A stretch of 23,990 nucleotides of DNA, taken from the NCBI GenBank assembly GCA_965659725.1, contig CBFHXG010000032.1, positions 1 to 23,990 on the forward strand, in the 5' to 3' direction. Both the position numbers and the translations under genes were made by a program. Below are positions 1-7,116 of this stretch, in pieces. The DNA comes from Phaeocystidibacter sp965659725. GTDB taxonomy: Bacteria > Bacteroidota > Bacteroidia > Flavobacteriales > Schleiferiaceae. Numbering within the stretch: position 1 is the stretch's first letter; each line of letters starts with the position of its first letter. The notes under the pieces were generated by a model that was not told the DNA's origin, searched no databases, and saw only the letters and a list, made by a program, of their open reading frames with translations.

Positions 1-860
1 CCAAATGGGAAGCTAGCCGGCAGAACGATGATGTCGTAACGCCCCCATTCATAAGGTCCATAAAGCGACTCAGCCGCGGTAATCATGGCGTCGATATCTC
101 CGAATTCCCAGGCAGCGGTATCTACCACGCCTGGCTCTCCGTAAACACCAGTATTCTCCCCGATCGCTCTAAACTCGATGTTGCCGATAGCAAGTGCCAT
201 AAGGTAACTGGGAATCGGTTGTGGCATGGAGAACTCGTAGGTTCCGTCGGCCGAAAGCTCGGTAGGGTTCCCACCTGCACTCATCACCGGCATGAGGTTT
301 TCGCGCGTTTTCACCTCAGCATTGTAGGTGAAGCGAATGCCAGGCCCGTCCTGACAAGGGATCCAAGTTCTGGCGAGGATCGCCTGGCTTTGTGTGAGCA
401 GGAATGGATCTGTTTTCCCAGATGTTTGAGATGGATCGAGCCACTGAAGGGCCTTTGCATCTGGAGATGTCTTGTACGTAATGATCACGTGCTCCGTAGC
501 ATCTGTGATAGGCACGGTGAGGGCTACACCGAGGATCTCGTGAACTTCACTCGTCGTGAATTCAACTTCTCCTCCATCATTGGTTTCAACTTTCTCAATG
601 GTGAGATTGTCCGTATCGAAGATGATCTCTTGAGCACCCTCGGATGTTTCGATGGTCCAATCCGCCACACCATAGATCACTTTGGTGTCGAAGTTTACAT
701 CCAGATCGATGTCGAGGTGCTTAACAGCAGCCGTATTAGGCTCGCTAAAACTGTGGATATCCTCCGCATAGCGTGGTGTCATAACTTCTGCTTGTTCTTT
801 TTCTGAAGGCGATCCGCAAGCAACAACAGCAAGCGACGCCAAAATGGCCAATTTCTTCAT
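1..860 (-). CDS. M1 family aminopeptidase, LTA4H-type, lipoprotein; 5' part only
   Basis: Zinc metallopeptidase of the M1 family, close to leukotriene A4 hydrolase/aminopeptidase B, expected to trim N-terminal residues from peptides in the periplasm or at the outer membrane. The reading frame is open from ATG at 860 to the window edge, giving 286 codons. The N-terminus is a lipoprotein signal (MKKLAILASLAVVAC, lipobox VVAC, Cys15). The LTA4H N-terminal domain is recognisable from the segments QTSGKTDPFLLTQSQAI, ARTWIPCQDGPG and, at the edge, GPYEWGRYDIIVLPASFPFG. The last lies just before the GGMEN substrate-binding motif of the family. That motif and the HExxH zinc site fall outside the window, so catalytic competence cannot be judged. 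It is divergent from the holin-like gene at 909 with a 48-bp gap. The family call is strong; the lipoprotein localisation is inferred from the signal. Confidence 0.9.
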   Translation of the reverse strand, partial: MKKLAILASLAVVACGSPSEKEQAEVMTPRYAEDIHSFSEPNTAAVKHLDIDLDVNFDTKVIYGVADWTIETSEGAQEIIFDTDNLTIEKVETNDGGEVEFTTSEVHEILGVALTVPITDATEHVIITYKTSPDAKALQWLDPSQTSGKTDPFLLTQSQAILARTWIPCQDGPGIRFTYNAEVKTRENLMPVMSAGGNPTELSADGTYEFSMPQPIPSYLMALAIGNIEFRAIGENTGVYGEPGVVDTAAWEFGDIDAMITAAESLYGPYEWGRYDIIVLPASFPF

Positions 861-870
861 GATTGATTCT

Positions 871-904
871 TTGAGGCCCTCAAGGTAAAAAAGTCGTAGC
901 TTCG
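871..904 (+). promoter_or_regulatory. Candidate promoter of the holin-like gene
   Basis: TTG at 871-873 is followed after 23 bp by TAGCTTCG at 897-904, one mismatch from the Bacteroidota -7 box TAnnTTTG. Only four bases separate the box from the ATG at 909, so the transcript would be leaderless or nearly so. Weak evidence alone; the same geometry is seen at trmB. Confidence 0.35.
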
Positions 905-908
905 AATT

Positions 909-1286
909 ATGGAATTTCGATATGAGTCTGGTCGGCCACGCGGTATTTTGATCACTTTAGTGGTAAATGCACTGAGTATTTTCTTGGCGTCCTACATTCT
1001 GGGCGGTGTTCATGTTGATAGCGTTCTAACCGCGATCATAGTGGCTGCGCTGCTTTCGTTATTGAATGTCACTTTGAAACCCCTTTTGATCATCCTCACA
1101 CTCCCGCTTACGCTATTTTCCTTTGGCTTATTCCTTTTGGTGATCAATGCGATCGTCATTTTCGTTGTGGCCGATTGGATCGATGGATTTGGGGTGGACG
1201 GATTTTGGTGGGCCGTTGGGTTTAGTCTATTGATATCGATCACCAACAGTATCCTGTACCGTTTGGGTGAGCGGAACGACAAATGA
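909..1286 (+). CDS. Phage holin family 4 / YvlD-type membrane protein
   Basis: A 125-residue integral membrane protein of the Phage_holin_4_2 (YvlD) family. These are small chromosomal membrane proteins of unclear role that are named after holins only by weak similarity. Four hydrophobic segments are visible at about residues 12-32, 36-56, 58-80 and 92-112. The characteristic stretch NVTLKPLLIILTLPLTLFSF, followed by GLFLLVINAIVI, lies between segments 2 and 3. The length is normal for the family. The stop lies nine bases before the next gene, so the two are probably co-transcribed. There is no Shine-Dalgarno sequence. There is no phage context, so a lysis role is not supported. Confidence 0.85.
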   Translation: MEFRYESGRPRGILITLVVNALSIFLASYILGGVHVDSVLTAIIVAALLSLLNVTLKPLLIILTLPLTLFSFGLFLLVINAIVIFVVADWIDGFGVDGFWWAVGFSLLISITNSILYRLGERNDK

Positions 1287-1295
1287 CACGCTCTT

Positions 1296-2174
1296 ATGAA
1301 ATCTCTTCTCTCTCTTTTTGTGATCGGTCTGAATTGGACGGCAATTCAGGCTCAAACTTGCTTACCGATCGATAATGTCACGTGGGTAAACCTCGATTAT
1401 TGTCACGGTGAACCTCCCGGTGTTGGAACCCCCATTCAGAATTACGATTACTTTACCACAGCATTGGAGGACACTATTATTCAAGGTCAGACCTACCGGC
1501 TTCTTTATCGAGATTACCACAAGACACAGCTTGCAGGTGGGTTGCGATGTGACTCTACACGAGCGTACGTCGTGCCATCCGGGGAGTCCAATGAGTATGT
1601 GCTTTATGATTTTGGCAGTAATGTAGGCGATACGCTTCGTGATATTCTGGTTTTTGATATCAACTCGGGTTATGAGCTACTCGACTTCGTTCATGACGCT
1701 ACGGTTCCCTATTTCCAAGATTCCGTGATGGAACTTTATCCCGTGAAGGACACCCTTTGGTGGGGAAATAAACAAACCTGGCGAGAAGGACTTGGCGGTT
1801 TGGGTTCATTCGGCACGCTATCGGCAAGTTCAAATATCAATTGCAACACGTCCTTGGCCTGTGTTGCGATCAACGACACTTCTATCTATCCCGTTTCAGG
1901 CGAATACCAATGCGGGTATCCCAACATAGGTCTGCAGGAGGGTGTCCAATCAAGCTTTCCATTGAGTCCTAACCCAACTTCTTCTACTCTCTTCATCCCC
2001 GAAGGACTTCAAAGTGCTGATGTACATGTGTACTCCACAACAGGGGAATTGATCCTCAACAAAAAAGCAGGCGCCGAACTCAATGTTCAACACCTGCCAG
2101 AGGGGTTATACGTGGTACAGTTCCGCTCGAATTCAGAACTCGTTCACACTGAAAAGATCCTAGTTCAGCATTAA
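1296..2174 (+). CDS. Secreted T9SS cargo protein of unknown function
   Basis: A 292-residue exported protein. The Sec signal peptide is MKSLLSLFVIGLNWTAIQAQ with likely cleavage after AQA or AQ. From about residue 220 there is a type A T9SS sorting domain: the PNPTSS motif, a middle strand with VHVYSTTGE, and a last segment with GLYVVQF and a basic/hydrophobic end (EKILVQH). The middle 200 residues, with several Cys (CLPID, DYC, RCDST, NCNTSLAC, QCGYP) that could form disulfides outside the cytoplasm, match no family I recognise. The product should cross the outer membrane through T9SS and stay attached to the surface or be released. The 3' end overlaps by 15 bp the converging PNGase F-like gene, which also ends in a T9SS domain. 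Confidence 0.85.
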   Translation: MKSLLSLFVIGLNWTAIQAQTCLPIDNVTWVNLDYCHGEPPGVGTPIQNYDYFTTALEDTIIQGQTYRLLYRDYHKTQLAGGLRCDSTRAYVVPSGESNEYVLYDFGSNVGDTLRDILVFDINSGYELLDFVHDATVPYFQDSVMELYPVKDTLWWGNKQTWREGLGGLGSFGTLSASSNINCNTSLACVAINDTSIYPVSGEYQCGYPNIGLQEGVQSSFPLSPNPTSSTLFIPEGLQSADVHVYSTTGELILNKKAGAELNVQHLPEGLYVVQFRSNSELVHTEKILVQH

Positions 2175-4142
2175 CTTCTTCGAAGCCATCCCCTCCGAAG
2201 TTTGAAGCTGAAGGATATACATTCCCGCTGGGTGGCCAGCTAAGTCGATGATCTCTCTTTCTTGAACGGCTGCGTCTGAACTCAGGATCGTCCTGCCTTG
2301 AAGGTCTACAACGGTCCACGTAAATAGCTCTGCTGTTCCTGTGTATAGCATTTCAAACCTTCCATTGGATGGATTCGGAACTACATCCACAAACTCGCGG
2401 ATATCTTGTTCTTCCGTTGATAGTGTGCCTCCTACGGTAAAATAGTGACGGTATTCCGTACCAAAATCAGTTGGTAAACGAAGGAAGAGTGGAACTGTGC
2501 CACCATCGTTTCGAAGCTGGACATAGCCGGCACCATCATTATTCGCCCACCAAGCAAGTCCGTCTTCTCCTCTATCCATCAACCTGAACTCATAGCAACC
2601 TTCGGCCAGATCCAAGGTGTCGTAGATAAACTGATTGGAAGGGAGATTATCGGCAGAAGCTACAACCTGACCTGCATCATTGTAGAGTTCCCAGTGTGTT
2701 TCAGACCCTGCAGCATTGGTGCGCGTAACCACCACTAGGTTGCCAGGATGTGTATTCGGAACATCGAAATTACTGGTCTTCTTGTTATTGTAAGCCACCT
2801 CATCGTTCGGCAGTTCAACCCAAGCCTCAAACTCAGCGCTTGCAGCATTCTTCCAAGGCCAAGGTCCTACCATAGGAAGGTTGACCACTTCAGATTCACC
2901 ATAAGCCAAATTGCCTGTCCAATTGTATTCTTGAATCCAGCTTCCCGGAATACCATAGCGAATCTTCACACTAGTGAGGGCATTTCCTCCTCGGTTGGCA
3001 ATTCGCACCATCGCTTCGCGGCAAGCGGGATTGTAGCGGCGGTATTCATCCTCGTTATTTGGAGAGATGATCTCAACCAACTCAGCATCAACATCGATCT
3101 GGAAATCCGCATATTGAACAAGTATTCCATCCAACTCATATCCTGCTGGGGTTTCACCCGATGGAACGGTATAGCTATAGGGTTCGATATCCACATTTAC
3201 CTCAATGCTATCATGACCTGAAAGAGCGCCGAGTTCATCTTGGAAAATGATAGCATCATCACCTGGGCACCAGTTCGCGCGATCATAAAGCCAGGTTCCA
3301 CCTTGAGGATAGATCGGGTTCATTCCACAATCGTCTCTCCACATATCGTGACGTGCAACTTGACTACCATCGCGGAAGAGGGAAAAATGTCGGTTGCAGA
3401 ACTCAGCACAGTTCAGACTATTCACGAAACCATGACCTGTTGGTGTAAACTTGAAGACACCGTCAATGGCAGCTGCATTCACCTCGTACTTCTTTGGCGG
3501 AAGCACGTTTGATTCGAAGGTATTCGTATTGATATACTGACCATATCTGTGATACACCTGATCCATTTGAACGACTGGTCGGGCTGGAGTACCTTCGATA
3601 AAAATGAACTCTACCGTAGCACTAAAGCCACTGCTCCACCCTTTGTACACTGCACCAAGGGCAACAGTATCCTTGAGTAGATGGGCAAAATCGGTTACAT
3701 CGAAAAGGAAAGGGTGTTGCCAATTGTTGTTGTATCCGGCAGTACCCTGACGCATGTATCCGCCATAGGGAGTGATTACACGACCGAGTTCCCACCTTCT
3801 CTTCACTTCAAACACGTTCCAACTGGTATCGATCACTAATGGATTCGTAGATATCGTATCTATGGATGCAATATTTGAATCTAGGTTGCCCGTGGGTTCA
3901 AAGAGATGAATAGACGTTGTGTAATCCCAGTCGCTACAGCCATTGCTAGCGCAGCCCATGGTGTAGCGCATGAGGATCCGGTTGTATGGAGTAGACCCAT
4001 CCGGGAGCACAACGGTATCATTGTACGTTCCATACCAGGTCATGTCCATTTGATTCATCGCCATGATCTGTGTGGTGTCGCCCGGACCTGCTTGAAGCAG
4101 CACAGACCCCAACAAGATGGCAACGGTGTAAAATCTTTTCAT
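2160..4142 (-). CDS. PNGase F-like peptide N-glycosidase with T9SS sorting domain
   Basis: Likely an N-glycan amidase that cleaves between Asn and the innermost GlcNAc of N-glycoproteins outside the cell. Signal peptide at 1-18. Residues ~25-345 resemble the two jelly-roll domains of Elizabethkingia PNGase F: CSDWDY (69-74) near where that enzyme has a catalytic Asp, GRVITPYGGY (120-129), FDVTDF, FIEGTP, GHGFVN, CAEFC (245-249, Glu247 aligning with catalytic Glu206), NPIYPQGGTW and DRANWCPG (287-294). Residues ~346-465 look like a CARDB-type beta domain, ~466-575 like an accessory beta domain common in T9SS proteins, and 583-660 are a T9SS C-terminal domain (VPNPSNGRF ... GMYILQL ... KKLMLN). 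At 660 residues it is about twice the length of classical PNGase F, which lacks the tail. The residue alignment is from memory; the family match is good, substrate specificity is inference. Confidence 0.82.
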   Translation of the reverse strand: MKRFYTVAILLGSVLLQAGPGDTTQIMAMNQMDMTWYGTYNDTVVLPDGSTPYNRILMRYTMGCASNGCSDWDYTTSIHLFEPTGNLDSNIASIDTISTNPLVIDTSWNVFEVKRRWELGRVITPYGGYMRQGTAGYNNNWQHPFLFDVTDFAHLLKDTVALGAVYKGWSSGFSATVEFIFIEGTPARPVVQMDQVYHRYGQYINTNTFESNVLPPKKYEVNAAAIDGVFKFTPTGHGFVNSLNCAEFCNRHFSLFRDGSQVARHDMWRDDCGMNPIYPQGGTWLYDRANWCPGDDAIIFQDELGALSGHDSIEVNVDIEPYSYTVPSGETPAGYELDGILVQYADFQIDVDAELVEIISPNNEDEYRRYNPACREAMVRIANRGGNALTSVKIRYGIPGSWIQEYNWTGNLAYGESEVVNLPMVGPWPWKNAASAEFEAWVELPNDEVAYNNKKTSNFDVPNTHPGNLVVVTRTNAAGSETHWELYNDAGQVVASADNLPSNQFIYDTLDLAEGCYEFRLMDRGEDGLAWWANNDGAGYVQLRNDGGTVPLFLRLPTDFGTEYRHYFTVGGTLSTEEQDIREFVDVVPNPSNGRFEMLYTGTAELFTWTVVDLQGRTILSSDAAVQEREIIDLAGHPAGMYILQLQTSEGMASKKLMLN

Positions 4143-4188
4143 TGTCTTCTTTTGTGGTTAAGCAAGTGGCTAAGGTAGAGAACGATAA

Positions 4189-4767
4189 TCAATCTTCTTC
4201 CTCTTCCTCCTTATCGCCAACTTCTGTAATGCCACCAGCGAGGATGTACTTCATCACATCTGCCGAAGATTCATTCACTTTGGAGATGTACTTTGGCGGC
4301 ACGAGGAAAAGCTGACCAGAGATAGCGAAGGAATGTGGAACATACACCGTCACTAGGGTATTCTCATCATCACCCAGTAGATCGAGTGATTCATCTGTCA
4401 CAAAACCTAGTCGGCGGATCTCAGACCCTTCATAAAGCTTAATGACTACGGGGTGTTTGAAGCCTTTCCGTTGACCAGTAAAACTCTTGATCACGTCTTT
4501 GATCGAAGTATAGATCAGGCTAAACAAGGGTAGGCGCTCCAACTTATCCTCTACCAGATCGAAGATCGGGAAGCGAAGGAGATAGCTACCAGCCACACCG
4601 ATGAGGGTGATTCCACAAAAGATAAATAGGATACCTAGACCGGGATAATCCAGTTCAAGGATGCTATCCAGCATTTGAAAGGCTTCGTAGAACACGTAAA
4701 GTGTGACGGCCACTGGGGCGGTATAAAGCAATCCCTGAAGGAAATACTTTAGCAGCGTTTTCATCAT
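4189..4767 (-). CDS. DUF502 family membrane protein
   Basis: A 192-residue DUF502 protein of unknown function. Two transmembrane segments lie at about residues 10-30 and 42-62, followed by the family-typical cytoplasmic part: PLFSLIYTSIKDVIKSF, then VVIKLYEGSEIRRLGFVT and a VTVYVPHSFAISGQLFLVP stretch. It ends in a run of Glu/Asp (KEEEEED). The start is ATG at 4767, which overlaps the stop of the upstream yjbR-like gene in an ATGA, so translational coupling is likely. The second Met would begin just after that stop. It belongs to the trmB-led run of minus-strand genes. The family call is firm; the role is unknown. Confidence 0.9.
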   Translation of the reverse strand: MMKTLLKYFLQGLLYTAPVAVTLYVFYEAFQMLDSILELDYPGLGILFIFCGITLIGVAGSYLLRFPIFDLVEDKLERLPLFSLIYTSIKDVIKSFTGQRKGFKHPVVIKLYEGSEIRRLGFVTDESLDLLGDDENTLVTVYVPHSFAISGQLFLVPPKYISKVNESSADVMKYILAGGITEVGDKEEEEED

Positions 4768-5117
4768 AATTCTTTCAATTCGGCTTGGGCCTTTTTAGTA
4801 AGACCGGCAACCACTAAGTCGTAGCTGTGTTGTATGAGGTCCTTGACAAGGTCGGCAGGAACCGATTCAGATTCCACTGAATTCCAATGTGTTTTATTCA
4901 GATGCCAACCGGGGTTGATGCCATCGTACTCTTCTCTGAGCTCAACTGCTCTTTCGGGATCGCATTTGAGTGAGATCTTAGGCTCAACACTTTCCAATGG
5001 GACGATGGCGAACATCTTACCCATCACTTTGAAGACCAGGGTAACGTCATCAAAGGGAAACGTTTCCTCTACGCCTTTAAGGCTCAAGCAAAATGACCGA
5101 AGCTGTTCAACATTCAT
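4764..5117 (-). CDS. MmcQ/YjbR family protein
   Basis: A 117-residue protein of the MmcQ/YjbR family (CyaY-like fold). Members are often called DNA-binding proteins although the biochemical role is not well established. Family features visible are the N-terminal helix MNVEQLRSFCLSLKGVEETFPFDD, here starting with Met1, the strand pair VFKVMGKMFAIVPL, ISLKCDP, and the HLNKTHWNSV segment in which the NK.HW pattern is typical. The length is normal. Ten bases separate it from the ATL gene upstream, and its TGA stop overlaps the start of the DUF502 gene by four bases. Confidence 0.9.
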   Translation of the reverse strand: MNVEQLRSFCLSLKGVEETFPFDDVTLVFKVMGKMFAIVPLESVEPKISLKCDPERAVELREEYDGINPGWHLNKTHWNSVESESVPADLVKDLIQHSYDLVVAGLTKKAQAELKEL

Positions 5118-5127
5118 GATCTGAGGA

Positions 5128-5475
5128 TTAGTCTTTAAAGAGATCCAACTCCTTGATCGGATCCCAGAAGTGTTTATCGAAGTTGATGATCTGATCTTCT
5201 TTCACTTCTACTCCTTCGTTCTCTAGGAGTTGTTGCATCAAATTAGATCCTTGGAAATAGTGTTTCCCTGTTAGCATTCCAATTCGATTCACCACTCTAT
5301 GAGCCGGAACTTCAGATCGGCTTACAGAAGCGTTCAATGCATAACCAACTGTTCTAGCAGCCTTTGGAGCACCTATAGCCCTTGCGATGGCACCATAACT
5401 GGTCACCCTTCCTTCTGGGATCTGTTCGGCAATTTGGTATACGCGTTCGAAGAAATCAGACTTCTCGTTGCTCAT
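5128..5475 (-). CDS. Alkyltransferase-like (ATL) protein, MGMT family
   Basis: DNA-binding protein related to the C-terminal domain of O6-alkylguanine-DNA alkyltransferase. ATL proteins bind O6-alkylguanine and flag it for nucleotide excision repair but do not transfer the alkyl group. The winged-helix motifs are present: TSYGAIARAIG (25-35), the Arg-finger segment AARTVGYAL (39-47) and PAHRVVNRIG (57-66). The alkyl-acceptor Cys of PCHRV is replaced by Ala58, as in several known ATL proteins. The length of 115 residues fits a stand-alone ATL domain without the MGMT N-terminal domain. It lies 16 bases after trmB on the same strand and is probably co-transcribed. The call is firm; participation in nucleotide excision repair is by family analogy. 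Confidence 0.92.
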   Translation of the reverse strand: MSNEKSDFFERVYQIAEQIPEGRVTSYGAIARAIGAPKAARTVGYALNASVSRSEVPAHRVVNRIGMLTGKHYFQGSNLMQQLLENEGVEVKEDQIINFDKHFWDPIKELDLFKD

Positions 5476-5491
5476 ACCCTAAAGGTAAAGA

Positions 5492-6172
5492 TTACTTGAA
5501 TCGGAAGCGAAGATAATTGATCGGTTTCCCTTGTTCTCTCCACATCTGTTCATAGTAGGTTTGGATGGTAAAGAGCACGTGATCAGGCGCATTCAGTTTA
5601 AGTTGATGATCGATATCGTGATACGCCTCCTCCACTGGGAGCCCCATCATTTGCACGACACCATGGGTGTAGCCATGAAGGAATTCACTATCGCATTTGA
5701 GGTGCACGACTCCCTTATGGGACAATACCTTTTCGTACATCTTCAAGAATTCAGGATTCGTCATCCTGTGTTTCATGCGCTTAAACTTGATCTGTGGATC
5801 GGGGAAGGTGATCCAGATCTCGTCGATCTCCCCTTCCGCGAAGGCCTTGTCGAGCAATTCAATGCGAGTTCTCAGAAAGGCAATATTGGAAAGTCCCTCC
5901 TCTTGAGCCCACTTCGCCCCATTCCAGAGTCGGTTGCCCTTAATATCCATCCCGATATGATTCACATCTGGATTGCGTTTGGCCAAACCAAAGGTATACT
6001 CCCCTCGTCCACAGCCTAACTCCACGACAATGGGATTATCATTCTTGAAGAAATCCTTTCTCCACTTGCCCTTCAGCTCAAAATTATCGGCGTTCACCTC
6101 ATCCCAATTGGGCTCTATAACGTGAAGCATTTCCGCATTCTCAGCGAACTTTTTCAGTTTGTTCTTGGCCAT
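5492..6172 (-). CDS. trmB: tRNA (guanine-46-N7)-methyltransferase
   Basis: S-adenosylmethionine-dependent methyltransferase that makes m7G46 in the variable loop of tRNAs in the cytoplasm. The SAM-binding motif I is VVELGCGRGEYTFG (49-62), followed by the acidic ribose-binding GMDIKG (74-79). The family signature region FPDPQIKFKRMKHRM (123-137) corresponds to FPDPWPKKRHxKRR of the E. coli enzyme, in a variant form. TNPEFLKMYEKVL follows. At 226 residues the length is normal. ATG at 6172 is kept because the NKLKKFAEN N-terminus resembles other Bacteroidota TrmB proteins. A -7 promoter box sits only four bases upstream, so the mRNA may be leaderless. First gene of a minus-strand run: atl, yjbR-like, DUF502, and possibly the PNGase F-like gene. 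Confidence 0.95.
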   Translation of the reverse strand: MAKNKLKKFAENAEMLHVIEPNWDEVNADNFELKGKWRKDFFKNDNPIVVELGCGRGEYTFGLAKRNPDVNHIGMDIKGNRLWNGAKWAQEEGLSNIAFLRTRIELLDKAFAEGEIDEIWITFPDPQIKFKRMKHRMTNPEFLKMYEKVLSHKGVVHLKCDSEFLHGYTHGVVQMMGLPVEEAYHDIDHQLKLNAPDHVLFTIQTYYEQMWREQGKPINYLRFRFK

Positions 6173-6176
6173 GGGG

Positions 6177-6209
6177 CAAAGATAGGTTTTAGGATAGTTG
6201 GATGGTCAG
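6177..6209 (-). promoter_or_regulatory. trmB promoter, Bacteroidota type
   Basis: On the minus strand a perfect TAnnTTTG box (TATCTTTG) lies at 6184-6177, with CTG (one mismatch to TTG) at 6209-6207, 22 bp upstream. The box is followed by CCCC and then the trmB ATG at 6172, which puts the expected transcription start at or within a base or two of the start codon. Confidence 0.6.
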
Positions 6210-6263
6210 AGTATCAGACAATCGGACCTTCAGACGATCCGACAATCTGATCATCTGACAATC
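6207..6263. repeat. Short imperfect repeats with core GACAATC
   Basis: Between the divergent trmB and 6317 genes the heptamer GACAATC occurs at 6217-6223, 6241-6247 and 6257-6263, with the variant GACGATC at 6233-6239. The units are preceded by CA or CT and interleaved with TCGGA/TCCGA, which can pair across 6222-6242. It is clearly non-random low-complexity sequence. It could be a degenerate tandem array or an operator cluster; I know no assigned function. Confidence 0.5.
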
Positions 6264-6316
6264 ACACCCTCCGAATTTTCGTATTATTGAGGACCAAATC
6301 ATTTAAACCTAAGGCT

Positions 6317-6805
6317 ATGAAGTATTCAATCGCTTTTTGGTCGATATTCCTGTGCTTGTCACTAAACGGACATGCCCAAATGGAAAATCCAACAGAAGCA
6401 TCTCGTCAGAAAGCATTCGCGCTTTCCCTTGAAGCCGGTACAAGCTTTGTGAATTCGCATTTCGGACTACAAGTGGACTATATCTATAGTTCGTATTCAG
6501 ACCGCAGTTGGCGGTTCTATCTAGCCGGAAGCTTAGACCGAGGAATCAATTCCACGTTGTTTGAAGACAATACCTTCATGCGATATGGATTGTATTGGGG
6601 TGCTTTGCATGGAAAGAGGTCGAGCTTCTTCGAATTCCAAGTCGGTCTTGCTCAACAACTCTATGCCGAAGGAGAGGCAGGTCCAATTCTTCCCAATGGA
6701 CATATCGGATATCGATATGAAGGTCAGAAATCCGGATTCACATTTCGAACTGGCTTTGGATTGCTGTATGATGGATTCTTTATTGGAATGGGACAGCGAT
6801 TCTGA
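6317..6805 (+). CDS. Small exported protein, probable outer membrane beta-barrel fragment-like fold
   Basis: A 162-residue protein with a clear Sec signal peptide (MKYSIAFWSIFLCLSLNGHAQ). The mature part alternates polar and hydrophobic/aromatic residues: FGLQVDYIYSSYS, WRFYLAGSLDRG, FMRYGLYWGAL, SSFFEFQVGLAQQLY, HIGYRYEGQKSGFTFRTGFG. It ends in Phe (FIGMGQRF), as outer membrane barrels often do. I do not recognise a named family. ATG at 6317 is chosen because the signal peptide starts there; the frame is open further upstream to a TTG at 6287, which would bury the signal. It stands alone, divergent from trmB. A TATTATTG box at 6282-6289, one mismatch from TAnnTTTG, may be its promoter. Confidence 0.7.
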   Translation: MKYSIAFWSIFLCLSLNGHAQMENPTEASRQKAFALSLEAGTSFVNSHFGLQVDYIYSSYSDRSWRFYLAGSLDRGINSTLFEDNTFMRYGLYWGALHGKRSSFFEFQVGLAQQLYAEGEAGPILPNGHIGYRYEGQKSGFTFRTGFGLLYDGFFIGMGQRF

Positions 6806-6882
6806 CCTCGCTCGACCACTCGCATAAATATATGATAATCAGACTCTTGCAATAATACCCATGGACAGCGCAAGGATGTGTA

Positions 6883-6971
6883 CTGCCCGGAGGCAGCACC
6901 CGCTGCCCCCTCATCAAGTTACGACCGTGGCAGCCAACAGCCGTATGATAAACGGATACAATCGGTTAGTT
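6883..6971 (+). repeat. Two-hairpin repeat element, copy A
   Basis: Hairpin 1 is GGAGGCAGC (6889-6897), loop ACCC, GCTGCCCCC (6902-6910), with one mismatch. After 25 bases comes hairpin 2: AACAGCCG (6936-6943), a 19-nt loop containing ATAAACGGATACAA, then CGGTTAGTT (6963-6971), paired with one wobble and one bulge. The stretch aligns without gaps to the reverse complement of 14836-14923 (copy C), with near-identical blocks at both hairpins and at ATCAAGTT between them, while the rest of the linker differs. Copy B at 14507-14600 shares hairpin 2. The class of element is unknown to me. Confidence 0.75.
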
Positions 6972-7047
6972 TTTCACACCCCTCACCAAAGCTCATTTCA
7001 CTAGAGAGATAGGTAATTCTCTCATCACCCTTCGAAATTGCCCTATC

Positions 7048-7080
7048 CTGCAAATACTTCCAACACGTAATGTAACTTTG
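7048..7080 (+). promoter_or_regulatory. glyS promoter
   Basis: A perfect -7 box TAACTTTG is at 7073-7080, with CTG (one mismatch to TTG) at 7048-7050, 22 bp upstream. The leader to the glyS ATG at 7117 would be about 30 bases. Confidence 0.6.
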
Positions 7081-7116
7081 CAGCCTTAATTCAACCCACT
7101 CAAAGGTTTACTTCAA

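Larger units (their letters stand above)
6806..7116. other. 311-bp intergenic region before glyS
   Basis: No gene is visible. It contains one copy of the two-hairpin repeat (6883-6971), and the glyS -7 box at 7073-7080. The rest is A+T-rich linker without further structure that I can support. Confidence 0.7.

Noticed and set aside
219..806. Long plus-strand frame opposite the M1 aminopeptidase
   Set aside because: It is a shadow of the minus-strand gene, whose translation matches LTA4H segments throughout.
909..1286. Phage lysis module, suggested by the holin family name
   Set aside because: No endolysin, phage structural or integrase gene is nearby; the family is common on chromosomes.
6287..6316. 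TTG start ten codons upstream of the small exported protein
   Set aside because: It would bury the clear Sec signal peptide that starts with ATG at 6317.
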